Assembly: GCA_018241145.1 (NCBI GenBank)
Contig: JAFEEJ010000216.1
Location: 1 to 34,330 of the forward strand
Direction of reading: 5' to 3'
Length of the DNA: 34,330 bases
Source: Pseudomonadota bacterium
GTDB taxonomy: Bacteria > Pseudomonadota > Gammaproteobacteria > Xanthomonadales > Rhodanobacteraceae
Shown: positions 16,468-25,022 of the stretch, piece by piece
Position numbering within the stretch: position 1 is the first letter of the stretch
How the letters are laid out: the number at the start of each line of letters is the position of its first letter
Translations under genes and position numbers: made by a program
The notes under the pieces: model-generated
Database searches by the model: none
What the model was told of the DNA's origin: nothing
What the model saw: only the letters and a program-made list of their open reading frames with translations

Positions 16468-16965
16468 ATGGCACAAACCCGCGTCATCAAGAAGTATCCC
16501 AACCGCCGCCTGTACGACACCGAGATCTCCAGCTACATCACGCTGGAAGAGGTGCGGCAGCTGGTACTGAGCGGCGCGTCTTTCGAGGTGCGCGATGCCA
16601 AGACCGACGAGGACCTGACCCGCGCCGTGCTGCTGCAGATCATCGCAGAGCACGAGCAACAGGGGCAGCCGATGTTCTCCGCCAACCTGCTCTCGCAGAT
16701 CATCCGCTTCTACGGCGATTCCATGCAGGGCTTCGTGGGCGGCTACCTCGAGAACAGCCTGCAGATCTTCCTCGACCAGCAGCACAAGTTCCGCGCGCAG
16801 CTGAAGGAAATGCTGGGCCAGACCCCGTGGTCGATGCTCAACGAGATGACCGAACGCAACATCGACCTGTGGAAGTCGCTGCAACGCGGCTTCATGGAAT
16901 CCGCCCAGGCCACCGCCAAGCCCGCGCCCAAGCCTCCCGCCGGCGAGGGCAAGAAGCCGCGTTGA
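16468..16965 (+). CDS. phaR: Polyhydroxyalkanoate synthesis regulator PhaR
   Basis: 165 residues. The N-terminal DNA-binding domain begins VIKKYPNRRLYDTEISSYIT (PHB_acc_N), followed by LEEVRQLVLSG and FEVRDAKTDEDLTRAVLLQI. The PHB_acc repeat region follows (about residues 70-120: FSANLLSQIIRFYGDSMQGF, YLENSLQIFLDQQ). The tail is rich in Ala, Pro and Lys (after residue 145) and probably disordered. PhaR represses phasin and its own gene and senses polyhydroxybutyrate granules by binding them. Its place between two acetoacetyl-CoA reductase genes supports the role. Neither phaC nor phasin genes are in the window. The inverted repeat just before the ATG may be its operator. Confidence 0.93.
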   Translation: MAQTRVIKKYPNRRLYDTEISSYITLEEVRQLVLSGASFEVRDAKTDEDLTRAVLLQIIAEHEQQGQPMFSANLLSQIIRFYGDSMQGFVGGYLENSLQIFLDQQHKFRAQLKEMLGQTPWSMLNEMTERNIDLWKSLQRGFMESAQATAKPAPKPPAGEGKKPR

Positions 16966-17102
16966 AGCCGCTTCGGGTATCACGTTGACACCCTGCCCCA
17001 CGCTGCCTACTATCCGAACCTTGTTGCGGCGCACCACGTGATGCTGCGCCGCATTTTCAATACGTGCGGGCATGGACGGCCGCGAAATCTGGGGACAAGA
17101 TC

Positions 17103-17849
17103 ATGAACAAGCGCGTGGCGATCGTGACCGGCGGCATCGGCGGCCTGGGAACCGAAATCTGCAAGCAACTGGCTGCTTCCGGCCGTCAGGTCATCGCCGC
17201 CGATCTCGGCAACCGGCAGGAGCGCCTCGGCGCGTTCCGCGAGGAAACCAAGGAGTTCAACGGCCATATCGTGTTCGCACCGGCCGACGTTGCCAACTTC
17301 GACGACTGCGCGGCGATGGTGAAACACGTCGCGGAGAAGTACGGCAGCATCGACATCGTGGTCAACGCCGCCGGCATCACCCGCGACACCAGCCTCAAGA
17401 AGATGAGCCAGGCGCAGTGGAGCGACCTGATGCACGTCAACCTCGATGGCGTGTTCAACATGTGCCGCAACGTGGTGGACGGCATGAGCGACCGCGGCTT
17501 CGGCCGCATCGTCAACATCAGTTCGGTGAACGGCCAGACCGGCCAGTTCGGCCAGACCAACTACTCCGCGGCGAAGGCCGGCATGCACGGCTTCACCATG
17601 GCGCTGGCGCGCGAAGTGGCGAAGAAAGGCGTGACGGTCAACAGCGTCTCGCCCGGCTACTGCCGCACCGAAATGGTGATGAAGGTGCCCGAAGACATCC
17701 GCAACCAGATCGTCGCGCAGATTCCGGTCGGCCGCCTCGGCGAGCCTTCCGACATCGCACGCACGGTCGCCTTCCTCACCGCCGACGACGCCGGCTTCAT
17801 CACCGGCGCCAACGTGCCGGTGAACGGCGGCTACTTCATGTCGTTCTGA
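17103..17849 (+). CDS. phaB: Acetoacetyl-CoA reductase (second copy)
   Basis: 248 residues, a short-chain dehydrogenase closely related to the product of 14390-15133. Shared blocks are NxAGITRDT, GRIVxISSxNGQxGQxGQxNYxAAKAGMHGFT, VxSVSPGY and the end IPVGRLGEP. The nucleotide motif is TGGIGGLG, with the catalytic Ser in NISSVNGQ and YSAAK. The N-terminal third has diverged most, so the copies are not a recent duplication. The expected reaction is acetoacetyl-CoA to (R)-3-hydroxybutyryl-CoA. GGGGACAAG lies about 4 nt before the ATG. Two reductases near one phaR suggest different cofactor or expression preferences, which is inference. Its last five codons, stop included, are duplicated in tandem just downstream. 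Confidence 0.88.
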   Translation: MNKRVAIVTGGIGGLGTEICKQLAASGRQVIAADLGNRQERLGAFREETKEFNGHIVFAPADVANFDDCAAMVKHVAEKYGSIDIVVNAAGITRDTSLKKMSQAQWSDLMHVNLDGVFNMCRNVVDGMSDRGFGRIVNISSVNGQTGQFGQTNYSAAKAGMHGFTMALAREVAKKGVTVNSVSPGYCRTEMVMKVPEDIRNQIVAQIPVGRLGEPSDIARTVAFLTADDAGFITGANVPVNGGYFMSF

Positions 17850-17864
17850 TTCATGTCGTTCTGA
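17835..17864. repeat. Perfect 15-bp tandem duplication at the stop of phaB2
   Basis: TTCATGTCGTTCTGA, encoding the final Phe-Met-Ser-Phe and the stop, occurs twice without spacer (17835-17849 and 17850-17864). The first copy ends the protein, so the second is untranslated. This is a small slippage duplication with no coding effect. Confidence 0.9.
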
Positions 17865-17894
17865 GCCCCGCACAGTGGGCACGCCGTGCGGGCA

Positions 17895-18440
17895 TCACTC
17901 CGCCGGCGTGACGCTTACGCGCACCCGCAGCCGTTCGCCGGGATCGTAGCCCAGCCGCGACACGTACACTTCGCCGCGATAGCGGTATTCCACGTCGTAG
18001 CCGGCGATGCGCCGCTGCGACGGATAATCGCTGACCATGCGGCAATTGGTGGTCGTGTCGGTGTAGGTTCGGTCGTTGGCGGCGGACACGCGGTTGCCGA
18101 CCACGCCACCCACCACCGCGCCTGCGACCGTCGCCGCCTTGCGGCCGTCCCCCTTGCCGACCTGGTTGCCCAGCGCACCGCCGACGATGGCGCCCAGCAC
18201 CGTGCCGCCCGTGTGGTTGTTGTCCTGGACGGTCACCGGCTGGTCGTAGCATTCCTGATGCGGCGGTCCGGCCTGCGCCATTTCATACACCGGATCCACC
18301 CGCAGCACGTCGGCCCAGCCGAAGTGCGCGTTGTCGCCCGACGACGACGACGGCGGTGGGGGCGGCGGATACGGCTGTGCCCGCACCGTGCCTGCGGCAA
18401 CGATCAACAACGCGGCGACGAGGGATTTGACTTGCGGCAT
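17895..18440 (-). CDS. Glycine-zipper 2TM domain exported protein (paralogue)
   Basis: 181 residues. The signal peptide ([18 protein letters not shown]) is cleaved before QPYPPPPPP, a short polyproline-serine linker. The central zipper is [20 protein letters not shown] followed by [13 protein letters not shown], the same pattern and spacing as in the protein at 7548-8030, so the two are paralogues. The C-terminal part ([28 protein letters not shown]) is a small beta domain seen in surface-antigen-like proteins. Two cysteines (in QECYDQ and NCRM) could pair. GGAG lies 6 nt before the ATG. It is transcribed divergently from cysS. Its role is probably structural at the cell envelope; unproven. 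Confidence 0.8.
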   Translation of the reverse strand: MPQVKSLVAALLIVAAGTVRAQPYPPPPPPSSSSGDNAHFGWADVLRVDPVYEMAQAGPPHQECYDQPVTVQDNNHTGGTVLGAIVGGALGNQVGKGDGRKAATVAGAVVGGVVGNRVSAANDRTYTDTTTNCRMVSDYPSQRRIAGYDVEYRYRGEVYVSRLGYDPGERLRVRVSVTPAE

Positions 18441-18599
18441 CACGGACTCCGTAAAGACGCGGCCCCGTGCGGGCGGCCGTGCGCTGGGCGCCATTCCAGC
18501 AAATACCGCCTGAATCCGCGCCGAAGCGGACGGCGAGGCTGTGGCGTACTGTTAAAATCATCGGCCGGGCAACTGCTGCGGCGAATCCAGAAACCGGCG

Positions 18600-20003
18600 A
18601 TGGAAATACGTCTGCACAACTCGCTCAGCCGCCGGGTGGAAACGTTCGTCCCGCTCGATCCCGCGCGCATCACGATGTACGTGTGCGGGCCGACCGTGTA
18701 TCACTACGTGCACATCGGCAACGCCAGGCCCTACGTGGTGTTCGGCCTGCTGGCGCGCTTGCTGCGGCGGATCTACGGCGCCGCGCACGTCGTGTACGCG
18801 CGCAACGTCACCGACGTGGACGACAAGATCAATGCCGCCGCGCTCGGCGCCGGCGTGCCGATCGGCACGATCACGGACCGCTATGCCGCAGCCTTCCGCC
18901 AGGACATGCGGAAACTCGGTGCCGACGAACCGGACGTCGAACCGCGGGCGACCGCGCACATCGGCGAAATCATCGCGATGTGCGCGAAGCTGGTCGCGGA
19001 CGGCCACGCCTACGCCGCGGAAGGCCACGTGTTGTTCGACGTCGCGTCGTATCCCGGGTACGGACGGCTTTCGCGGCGGTCGGTCGAGGACATGATCGCC
19101 GGCGCGCGCGTGGAGGTTGCACCGTACAAGAAGAACCCGGCCGACTTCGTGTTGTGGAAACCGTCCACGCCGGAACTGCCCGGATGGGACAGCCCGTGGG
19201 GGCGCGGCCGGCCCGGCTGGCACATCGAATGCTCCGCGATGGCGGCCGCGCACCTGGGTGCGACCATCGACATCCACGCCGGCGGCAACGACCTGATGTT
19301 CCCGCACCACGAGAACGAGATCGCGCAGAGCACCTGCGCGCACGACGGCGCCCTCTTCGCGCGCTACTGGCTGCACAACGGCATGCTGACCTTCGACGGC
19401 GCGAAGATGTCGAAGTCGCTGGGCAACGTGTTGCAGTTGCACGAGTTGCTGGAACAACACCGCGGCCACGAGGAAGTCCTGCGTTACCTGCTGCTGCGCG
19501 CCCATTACCGGCAGCCGCTGGACTGGTCGGACGAAACGCTGAAGCAGGCGAAAGCCACGCTGGACGGCTGGTACGGCGTACTGCGCGACCTTTCGGACGC
19601 CGATGTCGAAGCCGACGACGCGGATGTACCCGAGAGGATTGCCGCGGCGCTGTGCGACGACCTGAATACCCCGGAAGCCTTCGCTGCATTGGCCGAACTT
19701 GCCGGCGCGGCGCGGCGCGCAAATTCGATCGAAGACAAGCGCCGGGCCAAGGCCGCGCTGCTGGCCGGTGGCGGATTGCTGGGCCTGTTGCAGCAGGATC
19801 CGGAGACATGGTTCCGTGGCGCGAACACAACGATCAATCCGGCAACCGTTGAAGACTTGCTCGATCAGCGCCGCGCCGCGCGAGCCGCGCGGGATTTCCA
19901 GCGCGCCGACGCGATCCGTGACCAGCTCGCATCGATGGGCATCGCGATCGAGGATGGTCCGCAAGGCACCCGCTGGAAAATGGCGGGCAATAACGTCGAA
20001 TAG
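18600..20003 (+). CDS. cysS: Cysteinyl-tRNA synthetase
   Basis: 467 residues, the standard length. The order of motifs is complete: [18 protein letters not shown] (zinc Cys and HIGH-like HIGN), [20 protein letters not shown] (zinc Cys), [19 protein letters not shown] (zinc His and Glu), and the KMSKS loop [10 protein letters not shown]. The C-terminal part carries [20 protein letters not shown] and the ending DGPQGTRW. It charges tRNA(Cys). The frame is open about 700 bp upstream, but the ATG at 18600 gives the family N-terminus. A -10-like TAAAAT lies at 18553-18558 in the region shared with the divergent glycine-zipper gene; no good -35 is seen. Confidence 0.96.
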   Translation: MEIRLHNSLSRRVETFVPLDPARITMYVCGPTVYHYVHIGNARPYVVFGLLARLLRRIYGAAHVVYARNVTDVDDKINAAALGAGVPIGTITDRYAAAFRQDMRKLGADEPDVEPRATAHIGEIIAMCAKLVADGHAYAAEGHVLFDVASYPGYGRLSRRSVEDMIAGARVEVAPYKKNPADFVLWKPSTPELPGWDSPWGRGRPGWHIECSAMAAAHLGATIDIHAGGNDLMFPHHENEIAQSTCAHDGALFARYWLHNGMLTFDGAKMSKSLGNVLQLHELLEQHRGHEEVLRYLLLRAHYRQPLDWSDETLKQAKATLDGWYGVLRDLSDADVEADDADVPERIAAALCDDLNTPEAFAALAELAGAARRANSIEDKRRAKAALLAGGGLLGLLQQDPETWFRGANTTINPATVEDLLDQRRAARAARDFQRADAIRDQLASMGIAIEDGPQGTRWKMAGNNVE

Positions 20004-20012
20004 GAACTGCCC

Positions 20013-20144
20013 ATGATGAAAAATGCGGCCACGGAGCACTTGACCATGGATGGCGGCCGGGGCCGCTTCCGGAATTTCGTTGCCCTGAATCCGATGAAAC
20101 CTTTGCACCGTTGCATGGAGCCGCGATCTTGGACGATCGCATGA
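20013..20144 (+). CDS. Possible 43-residue leader peptide coupled to sufE
   Basis: ATG at 20013 follows AGGA at a fair distance and opens a 43-codon frame whose TGA overlaps the sufE ATG (ATGA at 20141-20144). The peptide is basic and begins MMKNAATEHLTMDGGRGRFR. I do not recognise a family. The perfect overlap suggests translational coupling, which would explain why sufE has only a weak ribosome site. A GC-rich hairpin (GCGGCC/GGCCGC, 20053-20066) lies within it. It could also be non-coding. Confidence 0.35.
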   Translation: MMKNAATEHLTMDGGRGRFRNFVALNPMKPLHRCMEPRSWTIA

Positions 20145-20557
20145 ACAATGCGCAGCGTGAAATCGTCGAGGAGTTCGCGCTGTTCGGCGACTGGACCGAA
20201 CGCTACCAGTACCTGATCGACCTCGGCCGCAAGCTTCCGCCGTTTCCTCCGGAACGGATGACCGAGGCCAACCGCGTGCACGGCTGCCAGTCGCAGGTCT
20301 GGATGGACGTTTCCGGCGATGCCGCGAAACTCGACATACGCGCGACCAGCGATTCGACCATCGTGTCGGGGCTGATCGCCCTGCTGTTGCGCGTGTATTC
20401 CGGCCGTTCCGCGCAGGAGATCCTCGACACCGATCCGGGCTTCATCGAGGCGCTCGGGCTCGCACGTCACCTCTCGCCCACCCGCTCCAATGGATTGGCC
20501 GCGATGCTTGCGGCGATCAAGGCGCACGCGGCAAACGCGCTTGGCATCGGAAATTGA
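20141..20557 (+). CDS. sufE: SufE-like cysteine desulfuration protein
   Basis: 138 residues. The fold landmarks are EIVEEFALFGDWTERYQYLI, then KLPPFPPERMTEANRVHGCQSQVW with the sulfur-accepting Cys49, and STIVSGLIALLLRVYSGRSAQEIL. SufE takes persulfide sulfur from the cysteine desulfurase SufS and hands it to the SufBCD scaffold for Fe-S cluster assembly. No sufS or sufBCD gene is nearby, so it is a stand-alone copy. The ATG at 20141 is chosen by family alignment. In-frame TTG codons upstream (20129, 20111) are weaker candidates, and an overlapping leader frame may provide coupling. Confidence 0.92.
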   Translation: MNNAQREIVEEFALFGDWTERYQYLIDLGRKLPPFPPERMTEANRVHGCQSQVWMDVSGDAAKLDIRATSDSTIVSGLIALLLRVYSGRSAQEILDTDPGFIEALGLARHLSPTRSNGLAAMLAAIKAHAANALGIGN

Positions 20558-20668
20558 GCGCCGCCCCGTGCCTCGACCGGGCGCGTTGAAAGCGCAGCGG
20601 GCGATGGCGGATTGCGTGCCGACGGCGTGCGAGCTGCCGGGCACGGCAGCTTGCAAACCGCTCGGGGC

Positions 20669-21523
20669 TCAATCGCCCATCTGCTTCTGCAAGTGCTCGC
20701 GGCGTTCCTGCGCATCGAGCGAGAGCGTGGCGATGGGACGCGCTTCGAGGCGCTCGATGCCGATTTCCTCGTCGGTTTCCTCGCACCAGCCGTAGCGGCC
20801 TTCCTCGATCCGGCGCAGCGCCTTGTCGATCTTGGAAATCAGCTTGCGGTAGCGGTCGCGCGTGCGCAGTTCCAGCGAGTTCTCGGTCTCGCGCGTGGCG
20901 CGTTCGGCGTCGTCGCCGACATCGCGGACTTCCTCGCGCAGGTTCTCCATCGTCTGCCGCGATTCCTCGACCAGCTGGTCGCGCCACTCGCGCAGCTTGT
21001 TGCGGAAATACGCGAGCTGCTTCGGCCCCATGTACTCCTCTTTCGCGGACGGCCGGTAGCCCCTGGGCAGGTCGATGTTGACGGTGGCCGGCAACGCGTA
21101 GCGTCCGTCCTCCTTGGTGACCGTGGGTTCGCTGCCCGCCTTGGCGACCGCCACCCCGCCGCGCTCCTCGTGCTTCGGCGCAGGCTTGGGATGAACCGTC
21201 TTCACCGGTTCGGGCTTGTGCGCGACGGGCTTGGCCACGGGCGCGGATTTCGCCTTCGGTTTTTTGGCGGGAGCGGCCTTCTTCGCCGGCGCGGGCTTGT
21301 GCGCCGGCGCGCGTCCTGCGGGTGCCTTCGCCTGCGATTTCGCCTTCGGTTTCGCTGCAACCTTCCCGACCGGCTTCTTCGGTGCGGCCTTCTTGGCCGG
21401 CTTGCTCGACTTCTTGATGGGAGTAACCCTCTTCGCGGATTTGGATTTCGTCGCGGCGACCGGCTTCTTCGCCGGCTTGGCGCCACGCTTCGACGTGCCG
21501 GATTTTGTCTTGGGCTTCGCCAT
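20669..21523 (-). CDS. dksA: DksA/TraR-family protein with long histone-H1-like N-terminal tail
   Basis: 284 residues, nearly twice E. coli DksA. Residues 1 to about 125 are a low-complexity Lys/Ala/Pro tail (repeats such as PAKKAAPKKP and APAKKPKAK), as in histone H1-like bacterial proteins. The rest is DksA-like: an N-terminal helix (YMGPKQLAYFRNKLREWRDQ), a coiled-coil with acidic tip (REEVRDVGDDAERATRETEN), then ERYRKLISKIDKALRR-like helix and the zinc-finger area YGWCEETDEEIGIERLEARP. Only one of the four zinc cysteines is kept; the later C-x2-C positions read TLSLDAQ. The coiled-coil tip Asp/Ala pair (DDA) that acts in the RNA polymerase secondary channel is present. It probably modulates transcription with ppGpp; the basic tail may add DNA binding. 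Confidence 0.85.
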   Translation of the reverse strand: MAKPKTKSGTSKRGAKPAKKPVAATKSKSAKRVTPIKKSSKPAKKAAPKKPVGKVAAKPKAKSQAKAPAGRAPAHKPAPAKKAAPAKKPKAKSAPVAKPVAHKPEPVKTVHPKPAPKHEERGGVAVAKAGSEPTVTKEDGRYALPATVNIDLPRGYRPSAKEEYMGPKQLAYFRNKLREWRDQLVEESRQTMENLREEVRDVGDDAERATRETENSLELRTRDRYRKLISKIDKALRRIEEGRYGWCEETDEEIGIERLEARPIATLSLDAQERREHLQKQMGD

Positions 21524-21639
21524 GTCCCCGCACTCGTCTATGGGATCGGGCAGCCGCGTGTTATAGCCTAGAGCGCGCCGACCGGCAACCGATCGGCAAG
21601 TTTAGCCGAGAATCCAATCCCCGTTTTGCGAATCCCGTC

Positions 21640-21897
21640 TTGACACGCCTGCTGCTGTGCCTGATCGCCGCGTACAAGAAACTGCTGAGCCCCTGGCTCG
21701 GCAGCCGTTGCCGCTTCCACCCCACCTGCTCGGCCTACGCGCGCGTGGCGATCTCGCGCTTCGGCCCGGCGCGCGGAAGCGTGCTGGCGATCTGGCGTAT
21801 CCTGCGCTGCCAGCCGCTGTGCAGCGGCGGCATCGACCCGGTGCCGCAGGCGTTCGCGTTGCGCGGCTGCCGCCACCACGGGAATTCCGATGACTGA
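21640..21897 (+). CDS. yidD: Membrane protein insertion efficiency factor YidD
   Basis: About 85 residues from a TTG start, the usual size for the family. Motifs are LIAAYKKLLSPWLGSRCRFHPTCSAYA, with the three conserved cysteines region completed by ILRCQPLCSGGIDPVP. YidD is a small amphipathic inner-membrane-associated protein that aids YidC-dependent insertion. In many genomes it sits with rnpA and yidC near the origin; here it is apart. The start is uncertain: the frame is open to an ATG at 21505, but that would overlap the divergent dksA-like gene and add residues not seen in the family. The stop overlaps the first bases of pyrC by 8 nt, so the two are likely coupled. Confidence 0.85.
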   Translation: MTRLLLCLIAAYKKLLSPWLGSRCRFHPTCSAYARVAISRFGPARGSVLAIWRILRCQPLCSGGIDPVPQAFALRGCRHHGNSDD

Positions 21898-23227
21898 TGC
21901 CTGGCTGATCACGAACGCCGAACTCGTCAACGAGGGACGACGCCGGCACGCCGACCTGCGCATCCGCGACGGGCGCATCGACGAGATCGGCAACGGCCTG
22001 CGTCCGTTCACCGGCGAACAGCTGCTGGATGCATCCGGGCTGTGGCTGCTGCCGGGCCTGATCGACGACCACGTGCATTTCCGCGAACCGGGCTACACGG
22101 CCAAGGCCGACATCGCCTCGGAATCGCGTGCGGCGATCGCCGGCGGCGTCACCAGTTTCATCGACATGCCCAACACCGATCCGCCGACGCTGACGCACGC
22201 GTTGCTGGAAGACAAATATGCGATCGCGGCGCGCAGCTCGGTGGCGAACTATGCCTTTTATTTCGGCGCCAGCAACGACAATCTCGACGCGATCCGCGCG
22301 CTCGATCCCCGCCGCGTGCCGGGCGTCAAGGTGTTCCTGTGCGAATCCACCGGCAACCTGTGCGTCAGCGATCCGCAGGCGCTGGAAGGCGTGTTCCGCG
22401 ACTCGCCGGTCAACGTGGTGGTGCATTGCGAAGACGATGCGATCATCCACGCCAACCTCGACCGCGCGAAAGCGCAATACGGCGACGACATCCCGATGCG
22501 GATGCATCCGCGGATCCGCTCGCGCGAAGCCTGCTTCGCATCCACGCGGTGGGCGGTGGAAACCGCGCGTCGGCACGGCACCCGCCTGCACGTGCTGCAC
22601 GTCTCCACCGCCGACGAACTCGCGCTGTTCGAGCCCGGCCCGATCGGCGGGAAAAAGATCACCGCCGAGACCTGCGTGCACTTCCTGCGCTTCACCGATG
22701 CGGACTACGACGGATACGGCGGCAGGATCAAGTGCAATCCGGCGATCAAGGCCGCGTCCGACCGCGACGCACTGCTGCGTGCGCTGGCCGACACCCGCAT
22801 CGACGTGCTGGCGACCGACCACGCGCCGCATCTCCAGGAAGAAAAGCAGCGGCCGTACACGCGATGCCCTTCCGGCATCCCGTTGATCCAGTACGCGCTG
22901 CAATCCACGCTGGAACACGTGCTGGACGGCGCCTTGACGCTGGAACGCGTGGTGGAGGCCGCGTGCCACGCACCGGCGATCCTGTTCGGCATCCGCGGGC
23001 GCGGCTTCGTGCGCGAAGGCTTCCACGCCGACCTGGTGCTGGTCGATCCCGACACGCCGCACACCGTGCGCAAGGAAGAGGTGTTGTCGAAGTGCGGCTG
23101 GTCGCCGTTCGAGGACGACACCTTCCGTACCAGCATCGCCGCGACCTTCGTCAACGGCCATCTCGCCGCGCGGCGCGGACGGCTGCTCGATCCGAACCCC
23201 GGGATGCGGCTGGAGTTCGATCGCTAA
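21890..23227 (+). CDS. pyrC: Dihydroorotase (class I)
   Basis: 445 residues, an amidohydrolase. The metal site is visible as GLIDDHVHFREPG, followed by the lysine in VKVFLCESTGN, VHCED, LHVLHVSTADE and the final Asp in LATDHAPH. CNPAIKAASDRDALLRAL is the substrate-loop region. It closes carbamoyl aspartate to dihydroorotate in pyrimidine synthesis. The stretch at KVFLCESTG departs from the usual KVFMGSSTG, but similar variants occur. The start overlaps the yidD stop. Its stop overlaps the convergent folE2 stop by 4 nt, leaving no room for a terminator between them. Confidence 0.93.
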   Translation: MTDAWLITNAELVNEGRRRHADLRIRDGRIDEIGNGLRPFTGEQLLDASGLWLLPGLIDDHVHFREPGYTAKADIASESRAAIAGGVTSFIDMPNTDPPTLTHALLEDKYAIAARSSVANYAFYFGASNDNLDAIRALDPRRVPGVKVFLCESTGNLCVSDPQALEGVFRDSPVNVVVHCEDDAIIHANLDRAKAQYGDDIPMRMHPRIRSREACFASTRWAVETARRHGTRLHVLHVSTADELALFEPGPIGGKKITAETCVHFLRFTDADYDGYGGRIKCNPAIKAASDRDALLRALADTRIDVLATDHAPHLQEEKQRPYTRCPSGIPLIQYALQSTLEHVLDGALTLERVVEAACHAPAILFGIRGRGFVREGFHADLVLVDPDTPHTVRKEEVLSKCGWSPFEDDTFRTSIAATFVNGHLAARRGRLLDPNPGMRLEFDR

Positions 23228-24150
23228 CCGGGAAAGTTCTTGCCGATGGTCGCCACCGCATCGTGCGGATGCAGGCTTTCGTGGTGCGAGGCGACGATGC
23301 GATAGCCGGCGATGCGGGGCTCGGCATCCAGCGCGGCGCGGATGCGGCGCGCGGCGTCCTCGCAGAACATCGGGTTCTCGGCGTTCAATTTCGCGAAGGC
23401 CTGCTCGTCCTCGCGCTTGACCGCGGTCTGCACCGGCGTCGCCAGCGCGCGTTCGACCGCGTCGATCAACTCGACGACAGGCAACTCGAAGCCGTTCGCG
23501 AGTTTCACGCGCACCTTCGCGGTGCTGCGTTGCGCGTGCGGCGTGGCGGCCATACCGCGTTCCGAGCCCAGCCATTCCCGCACCGCGCGGTGCGTCGGCG
23601 CCGTCGTGCCGAAATCCGCATCGAAACGCTGCTGGTTGGCCTGCCGCGACAACGCCAGCGAAGCCGGGCACGTGGAGGAATACTGCACCCCGCAACCGAG
23701 TTGCAGCGCGAAATGGTTGTCCTGCAGCGTCGCTTCCACGGTCACCGGATACGACTTCCAGCCCGCATGGGCGCTGACCAGCGAAGGACGCTTCAGCAGG
23801 TGCGCGTATTCGATCGCCAGGCGCACGCGCGTGGACAAGCCTTCGTGCGATTCCAGCAACGCGTGCAGCAGGCCGCACAGCATCGAAGGCGTCAGTGCCT
23901 GAGTCGCCAGCGTGTCTTCCAGCAACAGGTACAGCCGCGACATGTGGATGCCTCGCGTGCGGGTATCCACCAGGTTGACTTGCACCGATACATTTGCCGG
24001 CGCAACCAGCGTGCCGCCTTGTCCGTCCGCGTGGCGCAACGGCAGGTCGATGCCTTCCATGCCGACCCAGTCCAGCGCACCCGCGTGATCGGGATGCGCG
24101 GAGGAAGCGACGTCGGGCAGGTCGTGTCGGAGATGGTCGCGGGAAGACAT
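23224..24150 (-). CDS. folE2: GTP cyclohydrolase FolE2 (type IB)
   Basis: 308 residues. Landmarks are WVGMEGIDLPLR near the N-terminus, VNLVDTRTRGIHMSRLY, QYSSTCPASLALSRQ with the metal-binding catalytic Cys (usually in CPCS; here CPAS), and late ENPMFCEDAARRI and SHHESLHPHDAVA. The enzyme opens GTP to 7,8-dihydroneopterin triphosphate for folate and queuosine-type pterins. FolE2 can use metals other than zinc and is often kept for zinc-poor growth; no Zur site is evident here. GGAAAA precedes the ATG by 6-7 nt. It lies 31 bp after the squalene-synthase-like gene on the same strand. Confidence 0.93.
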   Translation of the reverse strand: MSSRDHLRHDLPDVASSAHPDHAGALDWVGMEGIDLPLRHADGQGGTLVAPANVSVQVNLVDTRTRGIHMSRLYLLLEDTLATQALTPSMLCGLLHALLESHEGLSTRVRLAIEYAHLLKRPSLVSAHAGWKSYPVTVEATLQDNHFALQLGCGVQYSSTCPASLALSRQANQQRFDADFGTTAPTHRAVREWLGSERGMAATPHAQRSTAKVRVKLANGFELPVVELIDAVERALATPVQTAVKREDEQAFAKLNAENPMFCEDAARRIRAALDAEPRIAGYRIVASHHESLHPHDAVATIGKNFPG

Positions 24151-24181
24151 CGGTTTTTCCGTGTCGAAAGAAATCGTGGCC

Positions 24182-25021
24182 TCAGGGCTGTGCTGCCGCA
24201 TGCCAGGCGCGGGCCGCGCGCCAGGCATCCAGTGTCGCAGGCAATCCGCCCGCGGGCCGCTGCATCGCGCCCAGCGGTTCCTCCGCGCGCGCTGCGTGCC
24301 GCAGGGCGCGGCGATCGAGCCGCGCCTGCAGGCCACGGAACAGGCCCAGCGGGCCGGACAGTGTATCGGCCTCGTCCAGCACATGCAGCAAGTCGCCGAT
24401 CTGGCCGTGCAACGCCGCGCGGCGCGACGCGGTGTCTTCGAGCAGCGCGCCCTGCGACAGGCCATGCCGCGCCAGCAGCGCCATCGGCAACGGCGTGCGG
24501 CCATGTTCGATTTCCATCGGCAGGTTGCGCAGCGCGGCGATCGCGCCCTGCACGGCGGCCACGCCGCACGCGCGTTCGGCACCCGCGCCCGTGCCGAACC
24601 ACAACGCGGTCTCGATGCGCGCCAGCGCGCCATGCAGCGCCCCGGTTTGCGCAACTTGCGCGGACAGATCCGCCGCAGGCGCCGCCTCCAGTTGCAACCC
24701 TGCCGCGTGAAACATCGCGTTCCATGACGACGGCGGGATCGCGCGCGCGACCGCATCCGCGAACACCGCCTGCGTCAGCGGATGCCGGGCGCGGCCATCG
24801 CGGGCGAGCCCGCATTCCTCGATCCACCATTGCAGTTTGGTGGCGGCGACGCTCGGCGCGTGGATCGCGTACACCGCATCCAGCCATTCCTGCTTCAATG
24901 CCTCGAATGCGCCGAGCGCATCCCGCCGCGGAGCGCGACGCAGGAAAACCCAGGCCGCATCGAGCCGCGGATGCGCGGCGCGATGATCGCGCAACCAGCT
25001 TTCCAGTGCGTCATCTGCCAT
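24182..25021 (-). CDS. Squalene/phytoene synthase-like protein without aspartate-rich motifs
   Basis: 279 residues, all helical, matching the squalene/phytoene synthase fold: FEALKQEWLDAVYAI, VAATKLQWWIEE, HPLTQAVFADAV, LGLFRGLQARLDRR. The two DxxxD-type metal motifs needed for prenyl transfer are not visible at their expected places, so it may be a non-enzymatic relative like the complex I assembly factor NDUFAF6. That role is inference from fold and loss of residues. The start is set at ATG 25021 because the N-terminus MADDALESWLRDHRAAHPRL fits relatives. The frame is open further upstream only because it runs into the MITE-like element, whose last base lies 1 nt before the ATG. No Shine-Dalgarno sequence is seen. 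Confidence 0.72.
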   Translation of the reverse strand: MADDALESWLRDHRAAHPRLDAAWVFLRRAPRRDALGAFEALKQEWLDAVYAIHAPSVAATKLQWWIEECGLARDGRARHPLTQAVFADAVARAIPPSSWNAMFHAAGLQLEAAPAADLSAQVAQTGALHGALARIETALWFGTGAGAERACGVAAVQGAIAALRNLPMEIEHGRTPLPMALLARHGLSQGALLEDTASRRAALHGQIGDLLHVLDEADTLSGPLGLFRGLQARLDRRALRHAARAEEPLGAMQRPAGGLPATLDAWRAARAWHAAAQP

Positions 25022-25022
25022 G

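Noticed and set aside
17886..18599. Long N-terminal extension of the cysS frame
   Set aside because: It runs antisense to the glycine-zipper gene and adds residues absent from every CysS; the ATG at 18600 gives the normal start.
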